A stretch of DNA of 64,000 nucleotides from an uncultured Bacteroides sp. (GCF_963678425.1 NZ_OY782855.1:1116001-1180000), one strand, 5' to 3'. Positions 17,276 through 25,074 are shown, counted from the first letter of the stretch. Numbers and translations are program-made. The notes: generated from the letters alone by a model not told the origin.

Positions 17276-18328
17276 ATGGAAGAAGTATTTTCTAAGAGAT
17301 TAAAAAGTGCCCGGGTAATGCAAGGACTCTCTATGGATGCATTATGTGTCCGTATGGATAACATTATATCCAAACAATCCATTTCTAAATACGAAACTGG
17401 AAAGATGATGCCGGACAGTACTGTATTGATAGCTTTGGCAAATGCTTTACAAGTTAGCGTGGACTATCTGTTCCGTCCTTTCAAAACTGACTTGCAATCT
17501 GTTGAATTCAGAAAAAAGAGCAAACTAAAAATTACGGCACTAGATAGTATTAAAGAGAAGGTCCGGGATTCCGTGGAACGTTATCTGGAAATTGAGAATA
17601 TATTAAATATGGATTCTCAGTTCAAAATTAATTTCTCAAATGTAACTGTTCAATGTGCTGATGACGTAAAAAATCTGGTTGTTCGTCTTCGGAAAGAATG
17701 GAATCTGGGAGAAGATGCTATTAGCTATGTTTTAAGTCTATTGGAAGAGAATGAAATAAAAGTAATTGAGCTGGATGCTCCTGCCGGGTTTGATGGTTTA
17801 AGTGGTTGGGTGAATCAATCTTATCCTGTTATTGTATTAAATAAGAATTTTCCTGCTGAAAGAAAACGTTTCACTGCTTTACACGAATTAGGACATCTTC
17901 TACTCTCTTTCGATCCGATTATTTCGGCCAGTGAGCAGGAAAGTTTATGCCATCTGTTTGCAAGTGAAATGTTGCTACCTTCTAATCAGTTTATAAAACT
18001 TCTCGGAGCTTCGCGTAAAGACATCTCATTACAGGAATTGATTGATCTGCAGATGCAATACGGTATATCAATTGATGCTCTTATGTACAAAGCAAAAGAG
18101 TTGAATATAATCAGTGAACAACGATGCAAAACTTATTTCATTAAAAAGAATACTACTCCGAAGTTTAAGGATGATGCTAATGAAAGCAGATTTCCTATAG
18201 AAACGTCGTATCGTTTCCGTCGTTTAATCTACAGAGCCATTGCCTGTGAAATTATTTCATTATCAAAAGCATCTGTATTACTTAATGCTCCGATTCAAGA
18301 ATTGAAATTGTCACTTAACTTAGTGTAA
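17276..18328 (+). CDS. XRE-family regulator fused to ImmA/IrrE metallopeptidase
   Basis: A 350-residue cytosolic protein. Residues 1-66 form a Cro/C1-type helix-turn-helix (RLKSARVMQGLSMDALC, ISKYETGKMMPDS, ALANALQVSVDYLF). A central COG2856/ImmA zinc peptidase domain has HELGH at 203-207 and a likely third ligand Glu in FASEMLLP. In this family the peptidase cleaves the partner repressor or the fused HTH after a signal and so switches genes on. No small partner gene (such as a PIN/DUF4411 protein) follows. It is the nearest regulator to the SAMD9-like gene, 0.5 kb upstream of it, but a link is only inferred from position. Confidence 0.85.
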   Translation: MEEVFSKRLKSARVMQGLSMDALCVRMDNIISKQSISKYETGKMMPDSTVLIALANALQVSVDYLFRPFKTDLQSVEFRKKSKLKITALDSIKEKVRDSVERYLEIENILNMDSQFKINFSNVTVQCADDVKNLVVRLRKEWNLGEDAISYVLSLLEENEIKVIELDAPAGFDGLSGWVNQSYPVIVLNKNFPAERKRFTALHELGHLLLSFDPIISASEQESLCHLFASEMLLPSNQFIKLLGASRKDISLQELIDLQMQYGISIDALMYKAKELNIISEQRCKTYFIKKNTTPKFKDDANESRFPIETSYRFRRLIYRAIACEIISLSKASVLLNAPIQELKLSLNLV

Positions 18329-18386
18329 TGAGTAATATTGCAGTTAGTGACACAAAAAAAACAATTTTCCAAAATCATCTCCCACC

Positions 18387-18504
18387 ATCTGCTACTAAAC
18401 GCATAAAAAGCCTTACAATAAACATTCTCAGCTGGTAGCAGATGCAAAATCATCTGCTACTAAATTCAGGTTATCTGCTACTAATCAGCAGCATCTTCCA
18501 CTAA
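18387..18504. repeat. Cluster of ATCTGCTACTAA repeats (set A)
   Basis: ATCTGCTACTAA occurs at 18387, 18452 and 18473, with an inverted copy CTGGTAGCAGATG at 18432-18444 and a variant ATCTTCCACTAA at 18493. The same word family recurs at 19876-19930 and 21701-21815. Confidence 0.75.
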
Positions 18505-18542
18505 GTTTAAGACTCTTATACAGCATATTACGAATAGCTTCC

Positions 18543-18584
18543 ATTATAAATGAAAACTATTTTGCATTTATAATGAAAACTATT
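18543..18584 (+). repeat. Direct repeat on the AAA_14 gene promoter
   Basis: ATAAATGAAAACTATT and TATAATGAAAACTATT are spaced about 23 bases apart, and the second copy fills the -33/-7 spacer. A regulator binding both would control the promoter. Confidence 0.6.
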
Positions 18585-18591
18585 ATATTTG
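18562..18591 (+). promoter_or_regulatory. Promoter of the AAA_14/DUF4143 gene
   Basis: TTG at 18562-18564, a 19-base spacer, and TATATTTG at 18584-18591 give a canonical Bacteroidetes promoter. It ends 21 bases before the preferred start at 18613. Confidence 0.7.
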
Positions 18592-18612
18592 TTGCACATA
18601 AATCTAGTAGTT

Positions 18613-19821
18613 ATGATTCAAAAGGAATTTCTTCAGGAGATATTGAAACAGCAAAAGGAGCATCTGGCTCATAGAGATGTTGGAATGTTGCGGGACGGAT
18701 TAGGCTCTTTGCCTGATATTGATAACTATGCACTGATTGTATCTGGTGTGCGTAGATGCGGTAAGAGTACATTACTTTATCAACTCTTAAAAAAAAGTCA
18801 TACTAAAACATTGTATATCAACTTTGATGATCCTCGGCTATACGATTTTGAACTTTCAGACTTTCAAAAATTAGACGCTCTGATTAAAGAATCAGAAAAC
18901 AACGTCCTCATGTTTGACGAAATTCAAATTATAAAGGGATGGGAAAGATATGTACGACAAAAGCTGGATGAAAACTATAAGATATTTGTTACCGGGTCTA
19001 ATGCGTCTCTGCTTAGTCGCGAGTTGGGAACAAGTCTTACAGGAAGGCACATTACTACTGAACTATTTCCATTCTCTTACCATGAGTTCTGTCTATTCAA
19101 GCATCTGGAAGCAAACAAAGAATCGGTGATTGAATATATGCGTAACGGGGGATTTCCAGAGTTTCTAAAAACTTCGTCTGAAGAGATTCTGGCTAATTTA
19201 TTAGATGATATTCTTATTCGTGACATTGCAGTGAGATATGGCATCAAAGACACAAGAGGTTTAAAACGTCTTACAATTTATCTTCTTTCAAACATTGGCA
19301 ATCTTACCTCTGCAAATAAACTTCGTGAGCCATCCGGTTTAAACTCTACAACTACTGTTTTAGAGTATCTATCTCATCTGGAACAAAGTTACCTGATCAG
19401 CCTTGTTCCTATGTTTGATTATTCATTAAAAAAGCAGGCTATTAATCCGAAAAAAATTTATGCTATTGATCTGGGGTTAGTCAATGCAAATGTAAGCAAG
19501 ATAAAGGGAGACGAAGGGCACAAACTCGAAAATATGGTTTACAATAAACTTCGCTCGAAATTCAAAGAGATTTATTATCACAAAGGTAAAGTAGAATGTG
19601 ATTTTATTGTTCTTGATAAAGGTACAATTACCCAAGCCATACAAGTTTGTCTGCAACTGGATACAGACAACAAGGAACGAGAGTTTGCCGGATTAATAGA
19701 TGCTCTTAAAAAATATCATTTATCTGAAGGAATAATTGTTACTTTATCACAGGATGATATTTTTGAGATAGATGGCTTTACTATTCGGTTAGTACCAAGC
19801 TTTCAGTTTTTTAATTCGTAA
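18613..19821 (+). CDS. AAA_14/DUF4143 ATPase
   Basis: A 402-residue protein. Walker A GVRRCGKSTLL lies at about residues 46-56, and Walker B VLMFDEIQ at about 100. A sensor-like VTGSNASLLS and the AAA_14 motif LTGRHITTELFPFSYHEF follow. The C-terminal DUF4143 part (about residues 200-370) has the nuclease-like pattern ECDFIV and QVCLQL. The start at 18613 is chosen because MIQKEFL fits the family and lies well after the promoter; an upstream codon at 18589 overlaps the -7 box. These single-gene ATPases are very common in Bacteroidetes accessory regions and their cellular role is unknown. Confidence 0.88.
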   Translation: MIQKEFLQEILKQQKEHLAHRDVGMLRDGLGSLPDIDNYALIVSGVRRCGKSTLLYQLLKKSHTKTLYINFDDPRLYDFELSDFQKLDALIKESENNVLMFDEIQIIKGWERYVRQKLDENYKIFVTGSNASLLSRELGTSLTGRHITTELFPFSYHEFCLFKHLEANKESVIEYMRNGGFPEFLKTSSEEILANLLDDILIRDIAVRYGIKDTRGLKRLTIYLLSNIGNLTSANKLREPSGLNSTTTVLEYLSHLEQSYLISLVPMFDYSLKKQAINPKKIYAIDLGLVNANVSKIKGDEGHKLENMVYNKLRSKFKEIYYHKGKVECDFIVLDKGTITQAIQVCLQLDTDNKEREFAGLIDALKKYHLSEGIIVTLSQDDIFEIDGFTIRLVPSFQFFNS

Positions 19822-19875
19822 CTATTCTTTCACAACTTAAATACAATAAATCTATTTTTCAAAAAGCCACTCCCC

Positions 19876-19930
19876 TCTTTGCTACTAAATCCTTGTTATC
19901 TGCTACTAATCAGCATCATCTGCCACCAAC
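19876..19930. repeat. ATCTGCTACTAA repeats (set B)
   Basis: GCTACTAA at 19881, ATCTGCTACTAA at 19898-19909, and a CATCTGCCACCAA variant at 19918. The 35-bp block 19896-19930 is a copy of 18471-18505 (about 31 of 35 identical), so sets A and B flank the AAA_14 gene as near-direct repeats. Confidence 0.75.
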
Positions 19931-20033
19931 TTTATTCTCATCATAAAGAACAGTAGTAAATATTGTCGTTGTAATATTATAATAAAACCTATTTTAGTAC
20001 AAGATAAAGATTTAAAAGTAACAGTATCTCTAT

Positions 20034-20064
20034 TTGTATTATCGAAATAATTTTACTACATTTG
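20034..20064 (+). promoter_or_regulatory. Promoter of the HU-family gene
   Basis: TTG (20034-20036), a 20-base spacer and TACATTTG (20057-20064) match the Bacteroidetes sigma-ABfr promoter. It predicts a leader of about 140 bases that contains the tandem repeats. Confidence 0.75.
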
Positions 20065-20084
20065 TAAAGGAATATAAGTAAGCC

Positions 20085-20173
20085 CTCAGATGAGTGCTCA
20101 TGGGTTCACAGTTGAAAACCCATCAGTTCTCAGATGAAGTCTCATCGGTTCTCAGCTGAGAACTCACTTAGTT
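20085..20173 (+). repeat. Four tandem 22-23 bp repeats in the 5' leader
   Basis: Units start at 20085, 20107, 20129 and 20151. The consensus core is CTCAGATGA..TCTCAT.GGTT, and most units contain a small palindrome (ATGAGTGCTCAT, ATGAAGTCTCAT). A perfect 16-bp palindrome GTTCTCAGCTGAGAAC spans 20148-20163. They lie after the predicted transcription start, so they may act as operators or as hairpins in the RNA. Confidence 0.85.
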
Positions 20174-20211
20174 CTGAAGTAAAAATCTAATAATTAACCT
20201 AATAGAATACT

Positions 20212-20814
20212 ATGGCAGCTACCTATGATTTGAGAGAGAACCCAAACCCGAAAAAAGACGGAAAGCAACAACCATTACACCCACGCATTGTATCAAAAGG
20301 AACCATCCCTTCACGGGAGCTACTGGAGGAAATATCCTCGGGAACTACTTTTAATGTTGGTGAATTGGAAGGAGCACTTAGCGCACTGGCCGAAAGAATG
20401 GCGTTTCACCTGAAGAACGGATATCGTGTGGAATTGGGAAATCTTGGCTATTTCTCTGCTAAACTTAAAGCACGTCCGGTTATGGAGAAGGATGAAATAC
20501 GGTCGGCCTCTGTTGAATTTGACAATGTAAACTTTCGTGCTTCGGCCTGGTTCAAGAAACACACCCGCGGAACGGTGGAACGTTCTAACAGAGGGTTTCA
20601 AGCCTCGGCTCAACTCAGCGAAGAAGAACGAAGAAGTCTGCTGGAAAAATATCTGGACGAGAATACTTTCATTACCCGCAGAGATTATACTTTCCTCACC
20701 GGATTACTAAAGAATAATGCAATGAAGGACTTGAAAGAGTTTGTGAATCAAGGAATCTTAGTTTCAAGTGGTCGCCTGAACCAAATGATTTTTCTTCGGG
20801 CTCCGAAGAAATAA
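20212..20814 (+). CDS. HU-family DNA-binding protein, HU-HIG type
   Basis: A 200-residue cytosolic protein. Residues about 1-120 are HU/IHF-like (SRELLEEISSGTTFNVGELEGALSALAE, then ELGNLGYFSAKL) and are followed by the FDNVNFRASAWFKKHT stretch usual in the larger Bacteroidetes HU-like proteins. The C-terminal 60 residues (ITRRDYTFLTGLLKNNAMKDLKEFVNQG) look like a winged-helix extension. Many Bacteroidetes carry multiple such proteins, often in capsule or mobile regions. Nucleoid or regulatory function is inferred. Confidence 0.85.
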   Translation: MAATYDLRENPNPKKDGKQQPLHPRIVSKGTIPSRELLEEISSGTTFNVGELEGALSALAERMAFHLKNGYRVELGNLGYFSAKLKARPVMEKDEIRSASVEFDNVNFRASAWFKKHTRGTVERSNRGFQASAQLSEEERRSLLEKYLDENTFITRRDYTFLTGLLKNNAMKDLKEFVNQGILVSSGRLNQMIFLRAPKK

Positions 20815-20876
20815 GCCGGAAGCAGAATAGTGAAAGACTAATCAAACATCTTTTGCATTCTTTACTAATTCTATTA

Positions 20877-20897
20877 AATGTGCATTTTTTGCACATT
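20877..20897. repeat. Small hairpin after the HU gene
   Basis: AATGTGCA and TGCACATT around five T's. No T-tract follows; it is a weak stem with unclear purpose. Confidence 0.5.
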
Positions 20898-20964
20898 GCA
20901 AATTCAGCTAAACCTTTGAAAATCAGAACTTAATTTAATAAACTAAAACAGCCATATTACATTT

Positions 20965-21675
20965 ATGCTTACACATACCATGACTTACAAACAAATGCAA
21001 GAAGAGTTTTTTTATGACATGCACAATCTTCTTTTGCCACATTTAATAAAAGTATATGATAAAAGAGCTAAAAGAGCAATAATAAAAACGACTAAATTTC
21101 CTGTTATTTTCAATCCTGTCTATTTTACCAGTAAACGACTAAATCGTTGGATAATTATGTATTATGCAATCGATAAGAAACTTGCGCATGATGCATGCTG
21201 TGTTATTCTACTAACCGTAAATACACCGGAAGGAATCTATGTTTATAGAAAAGATATGGGACCAGACAATATGCTGATTACAGTCTACCCGCCCCATTTC
21301 TTTTCCCGTTATCGTTCTCGTCAGCTAAAAGACGACTCATTAACAACCGAAGAAGTGATTGTGAAATTTTTCAAGAATAATTTTGATGGCATGATTGCTC
21401 GTAGAGAAAATATAGCAGAAACAGCAATAAGAGAAGGATATGCATTGGGAGAAGTTTTAAGCTTGGAATGCAATCTAGTTATGATGAAAACCTTTATTAC
21501 GAATAAAATGCTTAAGGAAGATCAGAGTCTTGGACAGATTTGGAAAAACATGGATCAGGAAGAAATGAACTTCCTGAAAAGAAGTGGGAACGAAAAACTG
21601 ATTGCGAAGGTGAGTGATAATCTGTTGAAGAGAAAAGTTGAATTAGAATTAAAGGCTATGACAGCTAAACAATAA
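20965..21675 (+). CDS. Hypothetical protein
   Basis: A 236-residue protein (231 if translation starts at the ATG at 20980). No signal peptide or membrane segment. The middle has a beta-rich block (WIIMYYAIDKK, CCVILLTVNTPEGIYVYRKDMG) and an aromatic/basic patch PPHFFSRYRSRQLKDDS. The C-terminal third is helical and charged. PPHFFSRYRSR resembles the short His/Arg-rich signature of some small uncharacterised Bacteroides proteins, but I do not recognise the family. It follows the HU gene by 150 bases and precedes repeat set C. Confidence 0.7.
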   Translation: MLTHTMTYKQMQEEFFYDMHNLLLPHLIKVYDKRAKRAIIKTTKFPVIFNPVYFTSKRLNRWIIMYYAIDKKLAHDACCVILLTVNTPEGIYVYRKDMGPDNMLITVYPPHFFSRYRSRQLKDDSLTTEEVIVKFFKNNFDGMIARRENIAETAIREGYALGEVLSLECNLVMMKTFITNKMLKEDQSLGQIWKNMDQEEMNFLKRSGNEKLIAKVSDNLLKRKVELELKAMTAKQ

Positions 21676-21700
21676 GTAGATATAAAACGACCATAAATCC

Positions 21701-21815
21701 AGTAGCAGATACCAGATTTTAGTGGTAGATAAACCGTAAAGAAAGTTTATCTACCACTAAAATAGACAATTGATTATCAAACTATTAAGCCCAATTTAGT
21801 AGCAGGTAGCAGATG
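21701..21815. repeat. Repeat set C with an 18-bp hairpin
   Basis: Inverted copies of the GCTACTAA/CCACTAA word: AGTAGCAGAT at 21701, and TTTAGTAGCAGGTAGCAGATG near 21795. A perfect 18-bp inverted repeat pairs 21717-21734 with 21745-21762 (core TTTAGTGGTAGATAAAC) around a 10-base loop. It may also end transcription of the 236-residue gene. Confidence 0.75.
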
Positions 21816-21830
21816 ATTCTGTTTTTTCTT

Positions 21831-21995
21831 GGTTCTTCGTCACTTTTGGTGCAAGCAAACGGCCTCAAATGCTTATTCAATAAATACTCTACATGCTTTT
21901 TAATAAGCCATTTTTTGAATCTGATGAAAAGTCTGCAAAACAATCATAAATAAGTAGCTTAATGCAATAGCTTGCACCAAAAGTGACGAAGAACC
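21831..21995. repeat. 26-bp perfect inverted repeat enclosing 113 bases
   Basis: Arms 21831-21856 and 21970-21995 are exact complements (GGTTCTTCGTCAC ending TGCAAGC). T-rich tracts flank both arms on the outside. The enclosed segment has no gene and no convincing TAnnTTTG promoter. Options are a mini-transposon, an invertible segment, or a large terminator between convergent units. Confidence 0.8.
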
Positions 21996-22016
21996 TTTTT
22001 TTTGTTTTTTTTCTGA

Positions 22017-22199
22017 TTACACATAATCTTCCACAAGATACATATCATTCATATACTCGTCCATATTTTCCTGAAGATATTCAATTGCTTCCTCAGGTGT
22101 GTCACCATAAGCATTGCATTGCATATTGTAAGACAGATAAGCGCAATAACCACCATCAGCAGTACGCTCCAGAACATAATCTTCTTTGTTGAGTTTCAT
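22017..22199 (-). CDS. Small HicB-like protein
   Basis: A 60-residue protein with the HicB/UPF0150 fold pattern: YVLERTADGGYCAYLSY, then a GDTPEEAIEYLQENMDEYM helix. It lacks the C-terminal DNA-binding part of true HicB antitoxins, and no HicA toxin lies nearby. It starts 2 bases after the stop of the glycosyltransferase gene, so it is probably translated with it. An antitoxin role is doubtful; it may be a stand-alone HicB-like domain protein. Confidence 0.7.
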   Translation of the reverse strand: MKLNKEDYVLERTADGGYCAYLSYNMQCNAYGDTPEEAIEYLQENMDEYMNDMYLVEDYV

Positions 22200-22201
22200 T
22201 G

Positions 22202-23314
22202 CTAAAAATAATTTGATAATGCCGGAATGGCAAAAATTGTATGTTGATCTATATTTCCTTCCAACTCATCTATGAGCGCTCTTTCACAACTATTTACCCA
22301 ATAGGTAAAAGAACGGTTGGGAACGTATTCCTTTGAGAATTCAATCAGGTTATCCAGATTAAAAGAATCATCTACTATACCTGCTCCGGCACGGGCGGCA
22401 TCGTAAGCATTGCAATCCTGCTCAATGTGCACGGGAACCATCATTACCGGCTTACCTATATACATTGCTTCACAAATAGATTCAAATCCGGCCGTACTTG
22501 CATAGGCTTTGCATCGGCTCATATATTTAAGGAAATCCACATCGTTAAGCGCATGAAAGAAAAGGTTATCACCTACTTTCATTTCCTCCGGCATATCTGG
22601 TTTGTCCCAGAAAAAGTGCATTGCCTGGTCGGGATGCTCTTTATTATAGGAAATAACCTGATCTGCATAACCTGCATTCACCATATATCCGTGAATATAA
22701 TCGCCTTGCTCTGCTTGAATAGAGAGAACTTCTCTTCGCAAAAGTGGTGGAATAACCGTTATATTATTATCATCCTCCATTGGATTAAAAGAAAGTGCAA
22801 GTTTCTTTGATGCGCCAAGACTCGTAAGCCGTGTAAAGAAACGCAGCATAAAGAGACTTAACGGATTCTTCTTTGGAAACTCAAAGTCCTTATGAAGGAA
22901 CAAGTATTGATGACCAATGCACACATAAGGAATCCGGGGACGCAGAAATGCGTAAGTGAGTCCGGTTAGAAGTTCGTAGAAGTTAATAACCACGTCGGCG
23001 CCGGATTCTTGTATGCGTTGCTTTATGTAAAACATACTATTTATGTATGCAGGCAGTTGCAATAAATTATAAGCTACACTCCTACCCAAAGAGACTCTTT
23101 TGTTTTGTGCGGTAGGTAGAAAATTGGGACTGATAAACCGTTTAACCGGAGCTTTTATGGTCCGGTTAAAAAAGCCGGGAAGCGAACGGGAAGAACTTTT
23201 TCCTACAAGTACCTCTACCACTTCGTGCCCGTTTTTCAATAACATTTCTTCCAGTGTTATGGCCTGAGTGAAGTGACCTCTGCCCTCTCCCTGAACAATA
23301 AACATAAATTTCAT
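22202..23314 (-). CDS. Glycosyltransferase of the MJ1255/GT1-like type
   Basis: A 370-residue GT-B-fold protein without a signal peptide. The N-terminal Gly-rich loop VQGEGRGHFTQA is typical of nucleotide-sugar transferases of the MurG/GT28 and MJ1255 groups. The C-terminal donor-binding region shows STAGFESICEAMYIGKPVMMVPV, with the Glu and Gly expected to contact the sugar nucleotide. It overlaps the upstream phosphoesterase gene by 4 bases (ATGA type), so the two are translationally coupled. This suggests a shared task in glycolipid or envelope synthesis. The acceptor is unknown. Confidence 0.85.
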   Translation of the reverse strand: MKFMFIVQGEGRGHFTQAITLEEMLLKNGHEVVEVLVGKSSSRSLPGFFNRTIKAPVKRFISPNFLPTAQNKRVSLGRSVAYNLLQLPAYINSMFYIKQRIQESGADVVINFYELLTGLTYAFLRPRIPYVCIGHQYLFLHKDFEFPKKNPLSLFMLRFFTRLTSLGASKKLALSFNPMEDDNNITVIPPLLRREVLSIQAEQGDYIHGYMVNAGYADQVISYNKEHPDQAMHFFWDKPDMPEEMKVGDNLFFHALNDVDFLKYMSRCKAYASTAGFESICEAMYIGKPVMMVPVHIEQDCNAYDAARAGAGIVDDSFNLDNLIEFSKEYVPNRSFTYWVNSCERALIDELEGNIDQHTIFAIPALSNYF

Positions 23315-24111
23315 GAGGCTATATTTATTTCGTCAATCACACTATTCATATCATTCTGCATCAACGCTCCTTCATAATAGCGTATACTCCAGTTGCCATC
23401 CTTGTCTTCCACAAGTGCCGAAAGTGTTTCCACCCAGTCGCCCGAGTTCAGATAATGAATTTCCTTGTAATAAGTATTTTCAGGATGGTGAATGTGTCCG
23501 CAGATAATGCCGTTGCAGCGCTTTATCCTTGCAAGATCCACCAACTCCTTTTCAAAGTCGGATATGTAAGAAACGGCCGATTTTACTTTCTGCTTGATGC
23601 TTTGTGAAAGTGAATAGTAAGGTTTGCCTTGTTTCACTCTGCGGGCATTATATATTTTATTCAGCCAAAGTAGAGCGGAATATCCCACATCGCCCAGTTT
23701 GGCAAGCCATTTCATCTGAGTGGTTACAGAATCGAATACATCGCCATGAGTAACATAATATCGTTTGCCGTGACTTTCGTAAATATAATCTTTTACTATG
23801 CTGATGTTGTAAAGGGTAAGCGGAGCCAGATTATCAAGAAAGTCATCGTGATTACCGCGAACATAGATTACTTCAGTGCCAAAGTTCTCCATCATTTTCA
23901 TGATTACCTTAAAGAACTGAGTATGCTTTGGCTTCCATTTATTCAGTCCGTTTTTCTGCAAATGCCATCCATCAATAATGTCTCCGTTCAGAATCAGTTT
24001 ATCACAATTGATTGATTTCAGGAAATTGCTCACCTCCTCTGTCTTGGAATGAGGAGTTCCCAAGTGAATGTCCGATAGGACAACTGTAGGGTAATAAGTT
24101 CGTAATTGCAT
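23311..24111 (-). CDS. LpxH-like calcineurin-type metallophosphoesterase (copy 1)
   Basis: A 266-residue phosphoesterase with the full motif set: DIHLGTP, NGDIIDGW, GNHDD, THGD and GHIHHPE, which bind two metal ions. It belongs to the UDP-2,3-diacylglucosamine diphosphatase-like family (lipid A precursor hydrolysis) but could be one of the paralogs of unknown substrate. Its start MQLRTYYPTVVLSD is the same as copy 2. It ends by overlapping the glycosyltransferase gene and differs from copy 2 in a longer, divergent C-terminus. Confidence 0.87.
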   Translation of the reverse strand: MQLRTYYPTVVLSDIHLGTPHSKTEEVSNFLKSINCDKLILNGDIIDGWHLQKNGLNKWKPKHTQFFKVIMKMMENFGTEVIYVRGNHDDFLDNLAPLTLYNISIVKDYIYESHGKRYYVTHGDVFDSVTTQMKWLAKLGDVGYSALLWLNKIYNARRVKQGKPYYSLSQSIKQKVKSAVSYISDFEKELVDLARIKRCNGIICGHIHHPENTYYKEIHYLNSGDWVETLSALVEDKDGNWSIRYYEGALMQNDMNSVIDEINIAS

Positions 24112-24218
24112 AAGCTTTTGTTTTTTGCTCTACAAAAGTCACTCAATTACATTACAATATAATGAATACAGGATTACTTTCCTGTTAAAATTACGTCATT
24201 ACAGATTATCTTTAAATA

Positions 24219-24256
24219 AAAACGCAGGCAACTTATATTTCTGTTACCTGCGTTTT
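24219..24256 (-). terminator. Terminator after phosphoesterase copy 2
   Basis: AAAACGCAGGCAAC pairs with GTTACCTGCGTTTT (one G-T or mismatch) around a 10-base loop. On the minus strand it is followed by a T-run. It separates copy 2 from copy 1. Confidence 0.8.
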
Positions 24257-24306
24257 ATATAATAAATATCTCTTAACGAGACTATTCTTTTTTTTATTCA
24301 GCTGTT

Positions 24307-25074
24307 CTAATTCATCGGTACCAGTACTTCGCCGTAGTAGTGATGCACTCTCCAGTTTCCCTTTTCATCCTCGACCAAGGCTGATAACGATTCTACCCAA
24401 TCGCCCGAGTTAAGATAATGAATATCTTCGTAGTATCTGTTTTCCGGATGGTGAATATGGCCACAAATTACACCATCGCATTGCTTTGTCCGAGCAAGAG
24501 ATATGAGTTTCTTTTCAAAGTTGGACATAAAAGAAACTGCCGACTTGAATTTCTGTTTAATAACCTTTGAAAAAGAATAATAAGGTTTGCCGTGTTTTAT
24601 TCTGTGATTATTATATTTTTCGTTTAGCAAAAGAAGCAGGGAATAACCTAAATCTCCCAGTTTGGCCAGCCATTTCATTCGTGAAGTTATTGAATCAAAT
24701 ACATCTCCATGAGTAACATAATAGCGCTTACCATGACTTTCGTAAATATAATCTTTTACGATTTTGATATTATCGAGAGTACGTGTAGCTACATTATCAA
24801 GAAAGTCGTCGTGATTTCCCCTAATATAAATAACTTCAGTACCAAAATTCTCCATCATTTTCATGATGTCCTTAAAGAACTGAATATGCTTTAGCCTTAA
24901 TTTGCTAAGCCCCTCTTTACTAAAATGCCATCCATCGATAATATCTCCGTTAAGAATTAGCTTATCACATTTAATGGATTTCAGAAAATTACTCACCTCT
25001 TCTTTTTTTGAATGAGGAGTACCTAAATGAATGTCAGAGAGAACCACAGTAGGATAATAAGTTCGTAATTGCAT
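24307..25074 (-). CDS. LpxH-like metallophosphoesterase (copy 2)
   Basis: A 255-residue paralog of the adjacent copy, roughly three quarters identical by eye, with the same motifs DIHLGTP, NGDIIDGW, GNHDD, THGD and GHIHHPE. The start at 25074 is chosen to match MQLRTYYP of copy 1; an upstream in-frame start at 25107 adds 11 residues that would lie in the promoter. The bases just upstream, GCATAAGCTTTTGTTT then CTACAAAAGT, are shared by both copies, so the duplication included the leader. Copy 2 has its own terminator and appears to be a single gene. Confidence 0.85.
   Translation of the reverse strand: MQLRTYYPTVVLSDIHLGTPHSKKEEVSNFLKSIKCDKLILNGDIIDGWHFSKEGLSKLRLKHIQFFKDIMKMMENFGTEVIYIRGNHDDFLDNVATRTLDNIKIVKDYIYESHGKRYYVTHGDVFDSITSRMKWLAKLGDLGYSLLLLLNEKYNNHRIKHGKPYYSFSKVIKQKFKSAVSFMSNFEKKLISLARTKQCDGVICGHIHHPENRYYEDIHYLNSGDWVESLSALVEDEKGNWRVHHYYGEVLVPMN

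Larger units (their letters stand above)
19822..20211. other. Repeat-rich intergenic region and HU leader
   Basis: It contains repeat set B (19876-19930), the promoter at 20034-20064 and four 22-bp tandem repeats (20085-20173) in the leader of the HU-family gene. No coding sequence was seen. Confidence 0.7.
21676..22016. other. Repeat-filled gap
   Basis: It holds repeat set C and its 18-bp hairpin (21701-21815) and a 26-bp inverted repeat enclosing 113 bases (21831-21995). No gene was found. Confidence 0.65.

Noticed and set aside
18387..18504. ATCTGCTACTAA copies as a CRISPR array
   Set aside because: Short word, irregular spacing, mixed orientation, and no cas genes.
20085..20173. Tandem repeats as a CRISPR array
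   Set aside because: Repeats are directly adjacent with no spacers, only 22 bp, and sit in a leader next to a promoter.
21983..22192. 69-codon plus-strand frame
   Set aside because: Antisense of the HicB-like gene, which has a recognisable fold pattern and is coupled to its upstream gene.
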